From an uncultured Alphaproteobacteria bacterium (GTDB lineage Bacteria; Pseudomonadota; Alphaproteobacteria; RF32; CAG-239): a stretch of DNA of 64,000 nucleotides. The DNA is taken from assembly GCA_944391405.1 (NCBI GenBank), contig CALXTN010000001.1, positions 68,503-132,502 of the forward strand, written 5' to 3'. The position numbers and the translations under genes are program-made. Below are positions 45,714 through 54,189 of the stretch, piece after piece. Below the pieces are notes generated by a model. That model ran no database searches. It saw nothing but the letters and a program-made list of their open reading frames with translations, and was not told the DNA's origin. Every line of letters begins with the position of its first letter. Positions within the stretch are counted from its first letter, which is position 1.

Positions 45714-46617
45714 TAATTTTTTAAAGAAATCAGCAGCTGTTGCCGGTGTTTCTTTGGCTATTATGCTTATCTGTCTGAAATTTTTTGCTTTCTTAAAAAC
45801 AGATTCTTTGGCGATATTCTCATCATTGGCTGACAGTGTAACGGACTTATTTGCCTCAATGGTATCTTTTATAGCTGTGTATTTTTCAACAAAACCAGCA
45901 TCTAAAAGCCATCGCTATGGTTATGGTAAGACAGAAGCTTTAAGCGCCTTTTTACAAGCAATTTTTGTTGGTGCTTCTGGCGTTTTTGTAATTATCGATG
46001 GTATTAAAAGACTTATTTCTCCTGTTGCTATTGAAAAAACAGATGTTGGTATTTTTATTATGTTATTCAGCATTTTTGCAACAGTTATCTTGGTTCTTTT
46101 TCAAACCTATGTAGCTAATAAAACTAATTCTTTGGCAATTAAAGCTGACAGAGCGCATTATACCGTAGATTTTTTAACTAACTCTACTGTGGTTATTTCA
46201 TTATTGTTAGTTCATTTTTTGGGTTTTGTTTATTTTGATGTTATTGCTGCTTTATTTATATCAGTTTATTTACTTTATAATGCTTATGAGTTGGCTGCTG
46301 AAGCTATTGAACAAATTACAGATAAAGAATTGCCACCTGAAATTCGTCAAAAAATTCTGGACATTGTTCGTCAAAGTCAAGGAATTCACGGTATGCATGA
46401 TCTAAGAACGCGAAGCCTTGGCGATATTTATTGTATTGAACTCCATCTGGAAATAGATGGCAAAATATCTTTATTTGAAGCTCATGAATATGCCGATGCA
46501 GTTGAACATAAGATTATGAATGAATTTCCTGGTTGTCAGGTTATTATTCATCAAGACCCTTATGGAATTCATGAAGATCGTTTGGATCACCAAATTGAAG
46601 GCTCTTGCCTGCTTTAA
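45694..46617 (+). CDS. Cation diffusion facilitator, FieF-like divalent-metal exporter
   Basis: The 307-residue protein has six helices and a C-terminal cytoplasmic domain. The binding-site residues of FieF are conserved: Asp47 and Asp51 (DSVTD) in helix 2, and His155 and Asp159 (HYTVD) in helix 5. Basic HRYGYGKTEALSA after helix 2 is the family signature. The Asp/Asp-His/Asp quartet fits Zn2+ or Fe2+ and Mn2+ export; specificity is not certain. The C-terminal domain has the conserved HGMHDLRTRSLGD. It starts inside the end of the Gld fusion gene. Confidence 0.93.
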   Translation: MLQSQSDNFLKKSAAVAGVSLAIMLICLKFFAFLKTDSLAIFSSLADSVTDLFASMVSFIAVYFSTKPASKSHRYGYGKTEALSAFLQAIFVGASGVFVIIDGIKRLISPVAIEKTDVGIFIMLFSIFATVILVLFQTYVANKTNSLAIKADRAHYTVDFLTNSTVVISLLLVHFLGFVYFDVIAALFISVYLLYNAYELAAEAIEQITDKELPPEIRQKILDIVRQSQGIHGMHDLRTRSLGDIYCIELHLEIDGKISLFEAHEYADAVEHKIMNEFPGCQVIIHQDPYGIHEDRLDHQIEGSCLL

Positions 46618-46622
46618 TCATT

Positions 46623-47690
46623 TTATCCTTGATTCTTTTTAGATTTTAGCTGTCCACACGCGGCTAATATATCTTGTCCTCTGGCTACTCTTATAGGTGC
46701 TGCAAAGCCGGCTTTTTCCAGTATTTGAGAAAAAGCTTCGACATCTTTACGGTCACTAGGAGCAAATCCGCATCCCGGCCAAGGATTGAATGGTATCAAG
46801 TTAAATAAAGCTCGTATTTTATATTTCTTTAGTAAAGAGATTAATTCTTGCGCGTGTTCTGGCTTATCGTTAATATCTTTCAATAACAAATACTCAAACG
46901 TGATATATCGACTATGATCTCCTTTTTGATATTCTGAACATGCTTTCATTACTTCTTCAATGCGAAATTTATCATTTATAGGCATAATCAGAGATCTTAT
47001 TTGATTGTTTGGAGCATGAAGAGATATAGCTAATCGTACGCCTGTTTTTTGCATAGCTTCAACAATTCTTGGGGCAATTCCTGATGTTGACATCGTTATA
47101 CGTCGTCTGGATATTCCTATACCTTCACAATCAGTAATTATATTTAGAGCCTTTACAACATTATCCAAATTATTTAATGGCTCACCCATTCCCATCACAA
47201 CAATATTTGACAAATAACGCGTTTCATCTGTCGGACTTGGCCATTCGCTATAAGCATCTCTTGCCACCATAAATTGTCCAACAATTTCCCCTACTGTCAA
47301 ATTTCTTGTAAACTTTTGGCTTCCTGTGTGGCAAAAACGGCACCCCATAGCGCACCCTACTTGTGTTGATATACAGACAGCGCCTCTATCCTTTTCAGGT
47401 ATGTATACCATTTCGACGCGTTCTTTATCGTTAAATTCCAAAAGCCATTTGTGAGTTTTATCTATTGATATTTGCTCTGCAACAATTTTAGGGCGTGTTA
47501 TGGAATATTTTTCTTGCAAAGTATTTCTTAGATTTAATGATAAGTTACTCATCTCATTGAAATCTGTTACTCCGCGAAAATATATCCATTGCCAAAGTTG
47601 TTTGGCTCTGAATTTTTTCTCGCCCATTTTTTCAATTTCTTCGTATAGTTCTTCTTTGCTTAAATTTGTTAGTTCAATCTTGTCTGTCAT
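46623..47690 (-). CDS. rlmN: Dual-specificity 23S rRNA/tRNA adenine-C2 methyltransferase RlmN
   Basis: The 355-residue radical SAM enzyme has Cys113, Cys117 and Cys120 (CAMGCRFC), an N-terminal helical domain with KKFRAKQLWQWIY, the MGMGEPLNN motif and the catalytic-cysteine region GQDILAACGQL near the C-terminus. It methylates A2503 of 23S rRNA and A37 of some tRNAs. Its start directly abuts the stop of the IalB-like gene, with no ribosome-binding site clearer than AAGTG, so the two are probably co-transcribed. Confidence 0.97.
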   Translation of the reverse strand: MTDKIELTNLSKEELYEEIEKMGEKKFRAKQLWQWIYFRGVTDFNEMSNLSLNLRNTLQEKYSITRPKIVAEQISIDKTHKWLLEFNDKERVEMVYIPEKDRGAVCISTQVGCAMGCRFCHTGSQKFTRNLTVGEIVGQFMVARDAYSEWPSPTDETRYLSNIVVMGMGEPLNNLDNVVKALNIITDCEGIGISRRRITMSTSGIAPRIVEAMQKTGVRLAISLHAPNNQIRSLIMPINDKFRIEEVMKACSEYQKGDHSRYITFEYLLLKDINDKPEHAQELISLLKKYKIRALFNLIPFNPWPGCGFAPSDRKDVEAFSQILEKAGFAAPIRVARGQDILAACGQLKSKKNQG

Positions 47691-48194
47691 TTATTTACAC
47701 TTTGCACTTATTGCTTTATACGCATTACTAAAACCAGCTAATGAATATGTATCTTTCGTTTTTGTTCCTCTGGATGATGTTCCTTCTACAATCATTCTTT
47801 GACCTCTTTTCATCGCATCAACCAGTTTTTTATCTGTTGTGGAATCCGGCGCCCAAGCATTATCACCGTTTGTAAATAAATTATTGAAAGCTGTTGTACC
47901 TATTTTTACCACAACGTTTGAACCTTTTTTGTAGTCATATCCTGCTACAAAATTTACAACATTATAGCTTTTATCTGCTGGTCTATGGGTTACAACCGCA
48001 TAGATATCACCTCTTTTCTTATAATTTCCTTCATCTTTTTTTGGGGTAGAAGCCATATAGCATACTAAATTTTTTCCTTCTTTATAAGAATATGCAATCC
48101 AATCTCCATATTCTCCTAATTCTGTAGGAACGCTGCTTGCATGAGCTGTTGTCGATAACATTATTGATACAAATAAAATTACATACTTTTTCAT
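47691..48194 (-). CDS. Invasion-associated locus B (IalB)-family exported protein
   Basis: I start at 48194, where AGGAAA lies upstream and a signal peptide (MKKYVILFVSIMLSTTAHA) begins; the frame is open for 23 further codons. The 167-residue product matches the IalB family: GDWIAYSY, LVCYMASTPKK, GDIYAVVTHRP, VGYDYKKGS-like strand, IGTTAFNNLFTNGDNAWAP, and RGTKTKDTYSLAGFSNA near the end. The family is periplasmic or surface-related; in Bartonella it is linked to erythrocyte invasion, but in most alphaproteobacteria its role is unknown. It is followed immediately by rlmN. Confidence 0.9.
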   Translation of the reverse strand: MKKYVILFVSIMLSTTAHASSVPTELGEYGDWIAYSYKEGKNLVCYMASTPKKDEGNYKKRGDIYAVVTHRPADKSYNVVNFVAGYDYKKGSNVVVKIGTTAFNNLFTNGDNAWAPDSTTDKKLVDAMKRGQRMIVEGTSSRGTKTKDTYSLAGFSNAYKAISAKCK

Positions 48195-48296
48195 GATATT
48201 ATTTCCTAAAAAAAACAACTTTGTTATACTATAATTAAGATATTTATAATAAACAATTAACAAGTTTTATAAAATCATAATACTAAAGGCTAAAAA

Positions 48297-49490
48297 ATGT
48301 TTCATCCTGAATATATTAATCCCTCTAAATTAATTACTAATGCCGATATCTTAAAATTATTTGAGCTTGTTGAAAAACACGGGGGTGTATTACGATTTGT
48401 TGGTGGAGCTGTCAGAGATGCTATTGCTGGTTTTGAACGCTCTGATGTAGACTTAGTTACTGATATGTCGCCCTCTGAATTTTCAGATATGTGTATTGAT
48501 GAGGGCTTAAAATGCGTACCGATTGGTATTCAATTTTTTACAACAGGTGTTATCATTAATAATAACTTCTTCAAAGTTACTTCTTTGTGTTCAGAAGAAG
48601 ATAATGGTAAAGATGAATGGAAAAATGATGCTTCAAAACGCGATTTAACTATTAATGCTGTTTATGCTGACGACAAAGGAAATGTTTTTGATTATTATAA
48701 TGGGATAAAAGATCTTGAACAAGGTAATATAAAATTTATAGGTTCTCCGCAAGAAACTATTGATGCTGATTATATCCGTATCATGCGATTTTTTAGATTT
48801 TGCGCAATGTTTGGAAAAAATATTGATCCTAAATCACTAAAAGCTTGCGTTAATAATCGAGAATTATTACATAAAGTTTCTTTGGAAAAAATTAAAGAAG
48901 AACTATTCAAAATCATTATGGCTCCCCATGCTGTTACTGCTTTGAAGCTTATCTTTGATAATAATATACTTGATTTTTTAATTGCTCCGCCAAAGAATAT
49001 TGATAATCTATGTTTTCTTGACAGATTAGTTAGTAAGCTAGATATTCAGAAAAGTATTATTAGAAGAATTTATGTTATGTTTGAACCTGATGTAAAAAGA
49101 GCGGGAAGACTTGCTGATATTTTTAGATTAACAAAAGAACAAAAAGAGCATCTTATAGAGCTGTGTAAAGCTCATATATCTCTCAAATCCTTTAAAGACA
49201 ATGTATCAATTCGACAGATTTTATTCAGATACGGAAAAGAAATTTGTGTTGATAAGTGGTTGTGCTTAAATTTAGATAGTCAAGACTTTAATTCCGTACA
49301 AAGCGTTTTAAATACACTGTACAATACAATTATTCCTATTTTTCCGCTTTCAGGCAAAGATCTTATTGAATTAGGTGCTGACACAAAACTCGTTGGTTTA
49401 TATTTAGATAGTTTGAAAAAAGATTGGTTTGAAAATGGTTGTTTATCAGATAAAGAGGATTTAATCACAAAATACAAATCAATATTTTAA
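48297..49490 (+). CDS. cca: CCA tRNA nucleotidyltransferase
   Basis: The 397-residue protein has the polymerase beta-fold head GGAVRDAI (38-45), the metal-binding DVDLVTDMSP, and RDLTINAVYAD, followed by RFFRFCAMFG and an all-helical body. It adds or repairs the CCA terminus of tRNAs in the cytoplasm. The C-terminus is of the shorter class II type. Its start follows an AT-rich gap and AAAGGC. No gene follows on the same strand; the next annotated item is a minus-strand terminator at 49720. Confidence 0.95.
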   Translation: MFHPEYINPSKLITNADILKLFELVEKHGGVLRFVGGAVRDAIAGFERSDVDLVTDMSPSEFSDMCIDEGLKCVPIGIQFFTTGVIINNNFFKVTSLCSEEDNGKDEWKNDASKRDLTINAVYADDKGNVFDYYNGIKDLEQGNIKFIGSPQETIDADYIRIMRFFRFCAMFGKNIDPKSLKACVNNRELLHKVSLEKIKEELFKIIMAPHAVTALKLIFDNNILDFLIAPPKNIDNLCFLDRLVSKLDIQKSIIRRIYVMFEPDVKRAGRLADIFRLTKEQKEHLIELCKAHISLKSFKDNVSIRQILFRYGKEICVDKWLCLNLDSQDFNSVQSVLNTLYNTIIPIFPLSGKDLIELGADTKLVGLYLDSLKKDWFENGCLSDKEDLITKYKSIF

Positions 49491-49659
49491 ATACATTGTT
49501 ATTCATTTTTCCCAATAAAAAATAGCAAAAACAATACCTTACAAAACTTCTTATTTTTTAACTTTTGAGACAGTATTTTTATTATTTTTGATACAACTCT
49601 CACAAAAATGGAACACAATACTCCACACTAAAAAAATCGCCTTTATCGGCTTCTTTGGG

Positions 49660-49686
49660 ATAATACATATTTTTTTAGAGTGTCAA
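49660..49686 (-). promoter_or_regulatory. Orphan sigma-70-like promoter on the minus strand
   Basis: TTGACA at 49681-49686 (minus strand) is a perfect -35 box. TATTAT at 49660-49665 lies 15 bases downstream, or TTATCC with 17-base spacing. Transcription would begin near 49652 and run toward the 3' end of cca, where no minus-strand gene is visible. The 230-base gap before this point has no ORF I can support. Confidence 0.35.
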
Positions 49687-49719
49687 GACTTGTGTTTATA
49701 AAAAATTTCTTCCTTATAA

Positions 49720-49750
49720 AAAAAAAGCTTCTCTATTTATGAGAAGCTTT
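49720..49750 (-). terminator. Intrinsic terminator of the parAB transcript
   Basis: On the minus strand AAAGCTTCTC / GAGAAGCTTT forms a perfect 10-bp stem with a 7-base loop, followed by a T-run. It lies 10 bases after the parB stop. Confidence 0.9.
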
Positions 49751-49760
49751 AGATTTTTAT

Positions 49761-50651
49761 TTAATTATTTTTATTTCTTTCCAGTATTTCTAAAATCTGA
49801 TTCAACTCTGATGGATTTTTATATTCTATAGTAACTTTACCTTTATCATTTTCACCGGCATTGATTTTTACTTTCATTCCAATATTTCTTGATAAATCTT
49901 TTTCAAGTTCTTTTAAGCTAGGATCTTTTTTAATACTTTTACTAATTTGTGTTAGAGCATTATTTTTTATCTTATTTACTAAATCCTCTGTCTGACGAAC
50001 TGTTAATCCTTTTTCTACAATCTTTTTAGCAATTTCTTCCGCGTTATCTAAGCCAATTAAGGCTCTAGCATGCCCGGCACTCAAAACATTATTTTTTATC
50101 ATTTCTTGAATTGATGCAGGTAAGCTTAATAATCTTAATGTATTTGTGATATAGCTTCTAGATTTTCCAACTATTTGCGATAAAGCCTCATGCGTATGCG
50201 AAAACTCATTTATCAAACGATTAAATCCTTCAGCCTCTTCTATCGCTGTTAAATTTTCACGTAGCAAGTTTTCTATCAAGGCAACCTCAAGAACTTCTTG
50301 ATTATCTAATTCTTTTTCAATTACAGGAACTTCGTTTAAGCCTGCAATTTTAGAGGCTCTCCATCGACGCTCTCCAGCAATAATCTCGTATTTTTCTCCA
50401 TTTTTTCTAACTAAAAGTGGTTGTAAAACCCCCTTTTCTTTAATTGAATTAACAAGAGCATCTAAAGCTTCTTGATTAAATTCTTTACGAGGCTGATATT
50501 TACTAGGCTCGAGATATTCAACCTTTACCGTTTTTATTCCTGTTTCAGATATGTCTCCAGTATTAATGCTATCCAGATTAAAGCTCAAATCATCTTCACC
50601 TAAAAGAGCTTCTAACCCTCTACCTAATCCATGCTTTTTATTCATTGACAT
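49761..50651 (-). CDS. parB: Chromosome partitioning protein ParB (CTPase)
   Basis: The 296-residue protein has the N-terminal GRGLEALLGE motif, the CTP-binding core with EPSKYQPRKEF and AGERRWRASKIAG, the HTH LSQIVGKSRSYITNTLRLLSLP and a C-terminal dimerisation helix. ParB binds parS, spreads as a CTP-dependent clamp and interacts with ParA. Three parS-like sites lie 1.3-3.9 kb away. A GGAG site precedes the first ATG; a second ATG two codons in is also possible. It starts 2 bases after parA. Confidence 0.97.
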   Translation of the reverse strand: MSMNKKHGLGRGLEALLGEDDLSFNLDSINTGDISETGIKTVKVEYLEPSKYQPRKEFNQEALDALVNSIKEKGVLQPLLVRKNGEKYEIIAGERRWRASKIAGLNEVPVIEKELDNQEVLEVALIENLLRENLTAIEEAEGFNRLINEFSHTHEALSQIVGKSRSYITNTLRLLSLPASIQEMIKNNVLSAGHARALIGLDNAEEIAKKIVEKGLTVRQTEDLVNKIKNNALTQISKSIKKDPSLKELEKDLSRNIGMKVKINAGENDKGKVTIEYKNPSELNQILEILERNKNN

Positions 50652-50653
50652 AT

Positions 50654-51424
50654 CTATATCTCCTTTTCTCTTTTTAAAACTTCTTTAGCTAAATTTAAAT
50701 AAGCTTTTGCCCCACTACTCTTAAAATCATAAATTAATACAGGTTGCCCATGCGATGGAGCTTCTGAAATTCGAACGCTTCTAGGTATAACTGTTTTATA
50801 AACCTTTGTACCAAAATATTTTCTTACATCTGTTTCTACCATTTGACTCAGATTATTTCTTTTATCAAACATGGTTAAAACAATTCCTTGCAAATCTAAT
50901 TTTGAGTTAAAATTCTTTTTGATGATATTAATATTTTTGATTAAATCAGTTAAACCTTCAAGTGCTAAAAATTCACTTTGCAAAGGAACTATTACGGAAT
51001 CTGAAGAGACCAATGCGTTTATTGTAATTAAATTTAATGAAGGAGGACAATCTATTAAAATATAATCATATTTACCACTCAACACATTCAGCGCATTTTT
51101 TAATACGTATTCTCTTCTGTTTACATCTATCAATTCTATTTCTGCAGCAGCTAATGCTGGAGCTGATGGCAAAATATCAAATTTCTTTATATCCGTTTTT
51201 ACAATAGCATCTTCAGCTTTGCAATTATTTATCATTAAATCATATGTTGAAAATAGGCATTTATTTTTGTTGATACCTAATGATGTTGTTGCATTACCTT
51301 GTGGATCCATATCCAAAATAAGCACACGCTTTCCGATAGCAGCCATTGCAGTAGCTATGTTTACAGCGGTTGTTGTTTTACCAACGCCACCTTTACGATT
51401 GGCTATAGATATAATTTTTACCAT
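50654..51424 (-). CDS. parA: Chromosome partitioning ATPase ParA
   Basis: The 256-residue ATPase has the deviant Walker A KGGVGKTTTAVN near residue 11, Walker A' ILDMDPQGNAT, Walker B YDYILIDCPPSL and the C-terminal VRISEAPSHGQPV signature of Soj/ParA. Together with ParB and parS it moves newly replicated origins. It overlaps rsmG by one base (TAATG) and precedes parB by 2 bases, the usual rsmG-parA-parB order near oriC. Confidence 0.97.
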   Translation of the reverse strand: MVKIISIANRKGGVGKTTTAVNIATAMAAIGKRVLILDMDPQGNATTSLGINKNKCLFSTYDLMINNCKAEDAIVKTDIKKFDILPSAPALAAAEIELIDVNRREYVLKNALNVLSGKYDYILIDCPPSLNLITINALVSSDSVIVPLQSEFLALEGLTDLIKNINIIKKNFNSKLDLQGIVLTMFDKRNNLSQMVETDVRKYFGTKVYKTVIPRSVRISEAPSHGQPVLIYDFKSSGAKAYLNLAKEVLKREKEI

Positions 51425-52041
51425 TACAATTTTCTCCTTAAATCGCTTATGCGTAAAATTTTTCCTACATCACTGGTATCACTATTGTAAATTTCATATT
51501 TATATAACCATTTTGTTAGAGCTTCATCATTTTCTAAATACCAATTTTCTCCTTTGGGTAAAATCAATCTTGTTTCTTTTTTGCAAAATGGTTTAGCATA
51601 ATCTAAAAGTTTAGGAAGAGCAGCTAATGCTCTTGATGTAATCACATCAACTTTTCCAATATTTAATTTTTCGATTCTTTCTTGATGTATTTCCATATTT
51701 AACTTTAGTTGTTCGTTTACAGCATGCAAAAATGTTATTTTTTTACCAACACTTTCAACCAAATTTATTTGCAGATCAGGATAATTTTTTTGACATGCTA
51801 TAGCTAAAACAACACCAGGAAAACCTGCACCAGAACCTAAATCCAATAATATTTTATCTTCATTTGTTATATATTTAATTAGCTGCAACGAATCAACAAT
51901 ATGACGTTCCCAGATTATTGTTTCTGTTGATTTGCTTATTAAATTAAATTTACTATTCCACTCCAAAACTAGAGCTTGATAGTTTTTTAATTTTTCATAT
52001 GTTTCATGTGAAACATTATATTTTTTCTCTATATCAATCAT
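51424..52041 (-). CDS. rsmG: 16S rRNA 7-methylguanosine methyltransferase
   Basis: The 205-residue protein (GidB) has a SAM-binding Rossmann fold with LLDLGSGAGFPGVVLAI, VESVGKKITFLH, and ALAALPKLLDYAKPF. It methylates G527 of 16S rRNA. A parS-like 16-mer lies at its 5' end, encoding VSHET (residues 9-13). The start has only a GAGT site. A 130-bp gap with a strong inverted repeat separates it from mnmG. Confidence 0.95.
   Translation of the reverse strand: MIDIEKKYNVSHETYEKLKNYQALVLEWNSKFNLISKSTETIIWERHIVDSLQLIKYITNEDKILLDLGSGAGFPGVVLAIACQKNYPDLQINLVESVGKKITFLHAVNEQLKLNMEIHQERIEKLNIGKVDVITSRALAALPKLLDYAKPFCKKETRLILPKGENWYLENDEALTKWLYKYEIYNSDTSDVGKILRISDLRRKL
52000..52015. promoter_or_regulatory. 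parS-like site inside rsmG
   Basis: TGTTTCATGTGAAACA differs from the consensus parS TGTTTCACGTGAAACA by one central base. In the sense of rsmG it reads TGTTTCACATGAAACA, identical to the site in the orphan gene at 54549. It lies about 0.6 kb upstream of parA on the same strand. Confidence 0.85.
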
Positions 52042-52117
52042 ACTCGTAATAATATTTTATGATTTCAGCTTTGTGTATTAAAAAATTAACTTATGAACAT
52101 TAAATATTCAAACCTAT

Positions 52118-52150
52118 TTTATATGCGGAGAATATGACCCCGCATATAAA
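52118..52150. other. Inverted repeat between mnmG and rsmG
   Basis: The arms TTTATATGCGG and CCGCATATAAA pair perfectly over 11 bases with an 11-base loop. There is no T-run after it on the minus strand, so strong termination is doubtful. It may be an RNA processing or stability element in an mnmG-rsmG transcript. Confidence 0.55.
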
Positions 52151-52171
52151 TTCATCTGATAATGTTAAACA

Positions 52172-54019
52172 TTAATTGTTTTTCATATAACCCAAGATTG
52201 CCATAATTGCAGCGGGTGTAACACCAGATATACGAGAAGCTTCACCTATTGTTTCCGGACGAACTTTATCGAGTTTACTAACCATTTCTCTAGATAACCC
52301 TCCAATTTTGGTATAATCAATATCTTTTCTTATTTTTATTCCTTCATCTTTTTTGAATACTTCAATATCATTATTTTGGCGTTTCATGTAGCCAGCATAT
52401 TTTGCCTCTATACATATTTGTTCAAAAACATCATCCGAAAGTTTTTCCAATTCAGGAAAAATTTCATTCACTGTTTCACGTGAAACACTGTCACAAGATA
52501 GCAAATTAAATATAGTTTTCTTACCACCTTCTTTCTTGATAGGGAGACTATATTTATCTATATCTTTCGATTGCAAATAAGTTTCTTTAACAAACCTTAT
52601 AGCATTACTAAGTTCTTCTTTTTTTCTTTTAAATACACCGTATCTATTTTCACTAACACAACCAACTTGATGCCCTTTTTCTGTTAAGCGTAAATCAGCA
52701 TTATCTGCCCTTAAATACAATCTATATTCAGAACGAGAAGTGAACATACGGTATGGTTCATCAACACCTTTAGTAATCAGATCATCAATCATTACCCCCA
52801 TATACCCCTCACTTCTGTCTACAACAAATTCAGCTCCTTTATTTAAAGCATTCAAAGCAGCATTGATTCCAGCAATTACACCTTGCGCGCCAGCCTCCTC
52901 ATAACCAGTTGTTCCGTTAATTTGTCCAGCTAAATACAACCCATCTAATTTTTTTACTTTCAGACAATGATTCAACTCTAAAGGATCAACATAATCATAT
53001 TCAATTGCATAGGCATATCTGGTTATTTTCACATTTTCCAGCCCTTTTATAGTATGAATAAATTCTTCTTGAACATCAGCAGGAAGAGATGTTGAAATAC
53101 CATTCGGATAGACAATATTTGTATTATATCCCTCAGGTTCCAAGAATATTTGATGACTTGTTCTATCAGCAAACTTTACTAATTTATCTTCAATACTTGG
53201 ACAATATCTTGGACCCACTCCTGTTATCAAACCAGAAAATAGTGCACATTTAGAAAAATTATCACGAATAATTTTGTGTGTTTTTTCATTTGTTGACGTT
53301 ATATAACACTCTATTTGAGGTTGTTCAATTTTTTCTGTTAAAAAAGAAAACGGCGTCGGATTTTCATCACCATTTTGTGTATCCAAAACACTCCAATTAA
53401 TAGTATTACCATCCAATCTTGCAGGAGTTCCTGTTTTCAACCTTCCAACCTTAAGTCCAGCCGCTTTTAAATACGCTGTTATTCCCTTACAACTTACATC
53501 ATTTACACGTCCACCAATTGATGTTTGATGTCCTGTAAACATAACACCATTAAGAAAAGTACCTGTTGTCAAAACAACAGATTCAGCGTAAAAACAATCT
53601 CCGGATTCAAGTTTAACACCTTTAATAACCTTATCTTCAATTATAAGATACTCAACAGCGCCTTCAATTATATCTAAATTTTCTTGTTCACTTAAAGCTT
53701 TTTGCATAAATTTTTTATATAAATCTCTGTCTGCCTGCGCTCTAGGGCCTCTTACCGCAGGCCCTTTTGATGAATTAAGTAAACGAAATTGTATACCGGC
53801 TTTATCTATTACCCGCCCCATCAAACCATCTAGAGCATCAATCTCTCTAACAAGATGCCCCTTTCCTAATCCTCCAATAGCAGGATTACAGGACATTTCG
53901 CCTATTGTCGCTATTTTATGCGTTATTAATGCAGTTTTTGCTCCCATTCTCGCCGCTGATGCACACGCTTCACATCCAGCATGCCCTCCACCTATAACTA
54001 ACACATCATACTTATTCAT
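52172..54019 (-). CDS. mnmG: tRNA uridine-5-carboxymethylaminomethyl modification enzyme MnmG
   Basis: The 615-residue FAD enzyme (GidA) has the dinucleotide-binding GGGHAGCEA at 10-18, the motifs GLKVGRLKTGTPARL and AGQINGTTGYEEAGAQG, and C-terminal helical domain. With MnmE it modifies uridine 34 of certain tRNAs. A perfect parS lies within it. mnmE, normally its partner, is 1.5 kb away, separated by the orphan plus-strand gene. The start has only a weak GGAT site. Confidence 0.97.
   Translation of the reverse strand: MNKYDVLVIGGGHAGCEACASAARMGAKTALITHKIATIGEMSCNPAIGGLGKGHLVREIDALDGLMGRVIDKAGIQFRLLNSSKGPAVRGPRAQADRDLYKKFMQKALSEQENLDIIEGAVEYLIIEDKVIKGVKLESGDCFYAESVVLTTGTFLNGVMFTGHQTSIGGRVNDVSCKGITAYLKAAGLKVGRLKTGTPARLDGNTINWSVLDTQNGDENPTPFSFLTEKIEQPQIECYITSTNEKTHKIIRDNFSKCALFSGLITGVGPRYCPSIEDKLVKFADRTSHQIFLEPEGYNTNIVYPNGISTSLPADVQEEFIHTIKGLENVKITRYAYAIEYDYVDPLELNHCLKVKKLDGLYLAGQINGTTGYEEAGAQGVIAGINAALNALNKGAEFVVDRSEGYMGVMIDDLITKGVDEPYRMFTSRSEYRLYLRADNADLRLTEKGHQVGCVSENRYGVFKRKKEELSNAIRFVKETYLQSKDIDKYSLPIKKEGGKKTIFNLLSCDSVSRETVNEIFPELEKLSDDVFEQICIEAKYAGYMKRQNNDIEVFKKDEGIKIRKDIDYTKIGGLSREMVSKLDKVRPETIGEASRISGVTPAAIMAILGYMKNN
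52472..52487. promoter_or_regulatory. Perfect parS site inside mnmG
   Basis: TGTTTCACGTGAAACA is an exact match to the consensus parS palindrome recognised by ParB. In mnmG it encodes VSRET. The centre is 1.8 kb from the parB start and 5.9-6.4 kb from the candidate origin. Confidence 0.97.
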
Positions 54020-54189
54020 TTTATTTTAAATCCTTATTTTAACAAAAATTTTGTAGTGATTTTAATGTAATTGCAGTATTTTTCAAGCATATTATTTATA
54101 TTTTTTTATTTTGTACTAAAATATATTTTATTGACATATAAAACTTTTGATTTATTTTATTATTATATTCAATTTTTAATAGGTGTATT

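Noticed and set aside
49632-49646. GCC-GGC mini-hairpin followed by T-run as a terminator on the minus strand
   Set aside because: Only three pairs and no flanking complementarity.
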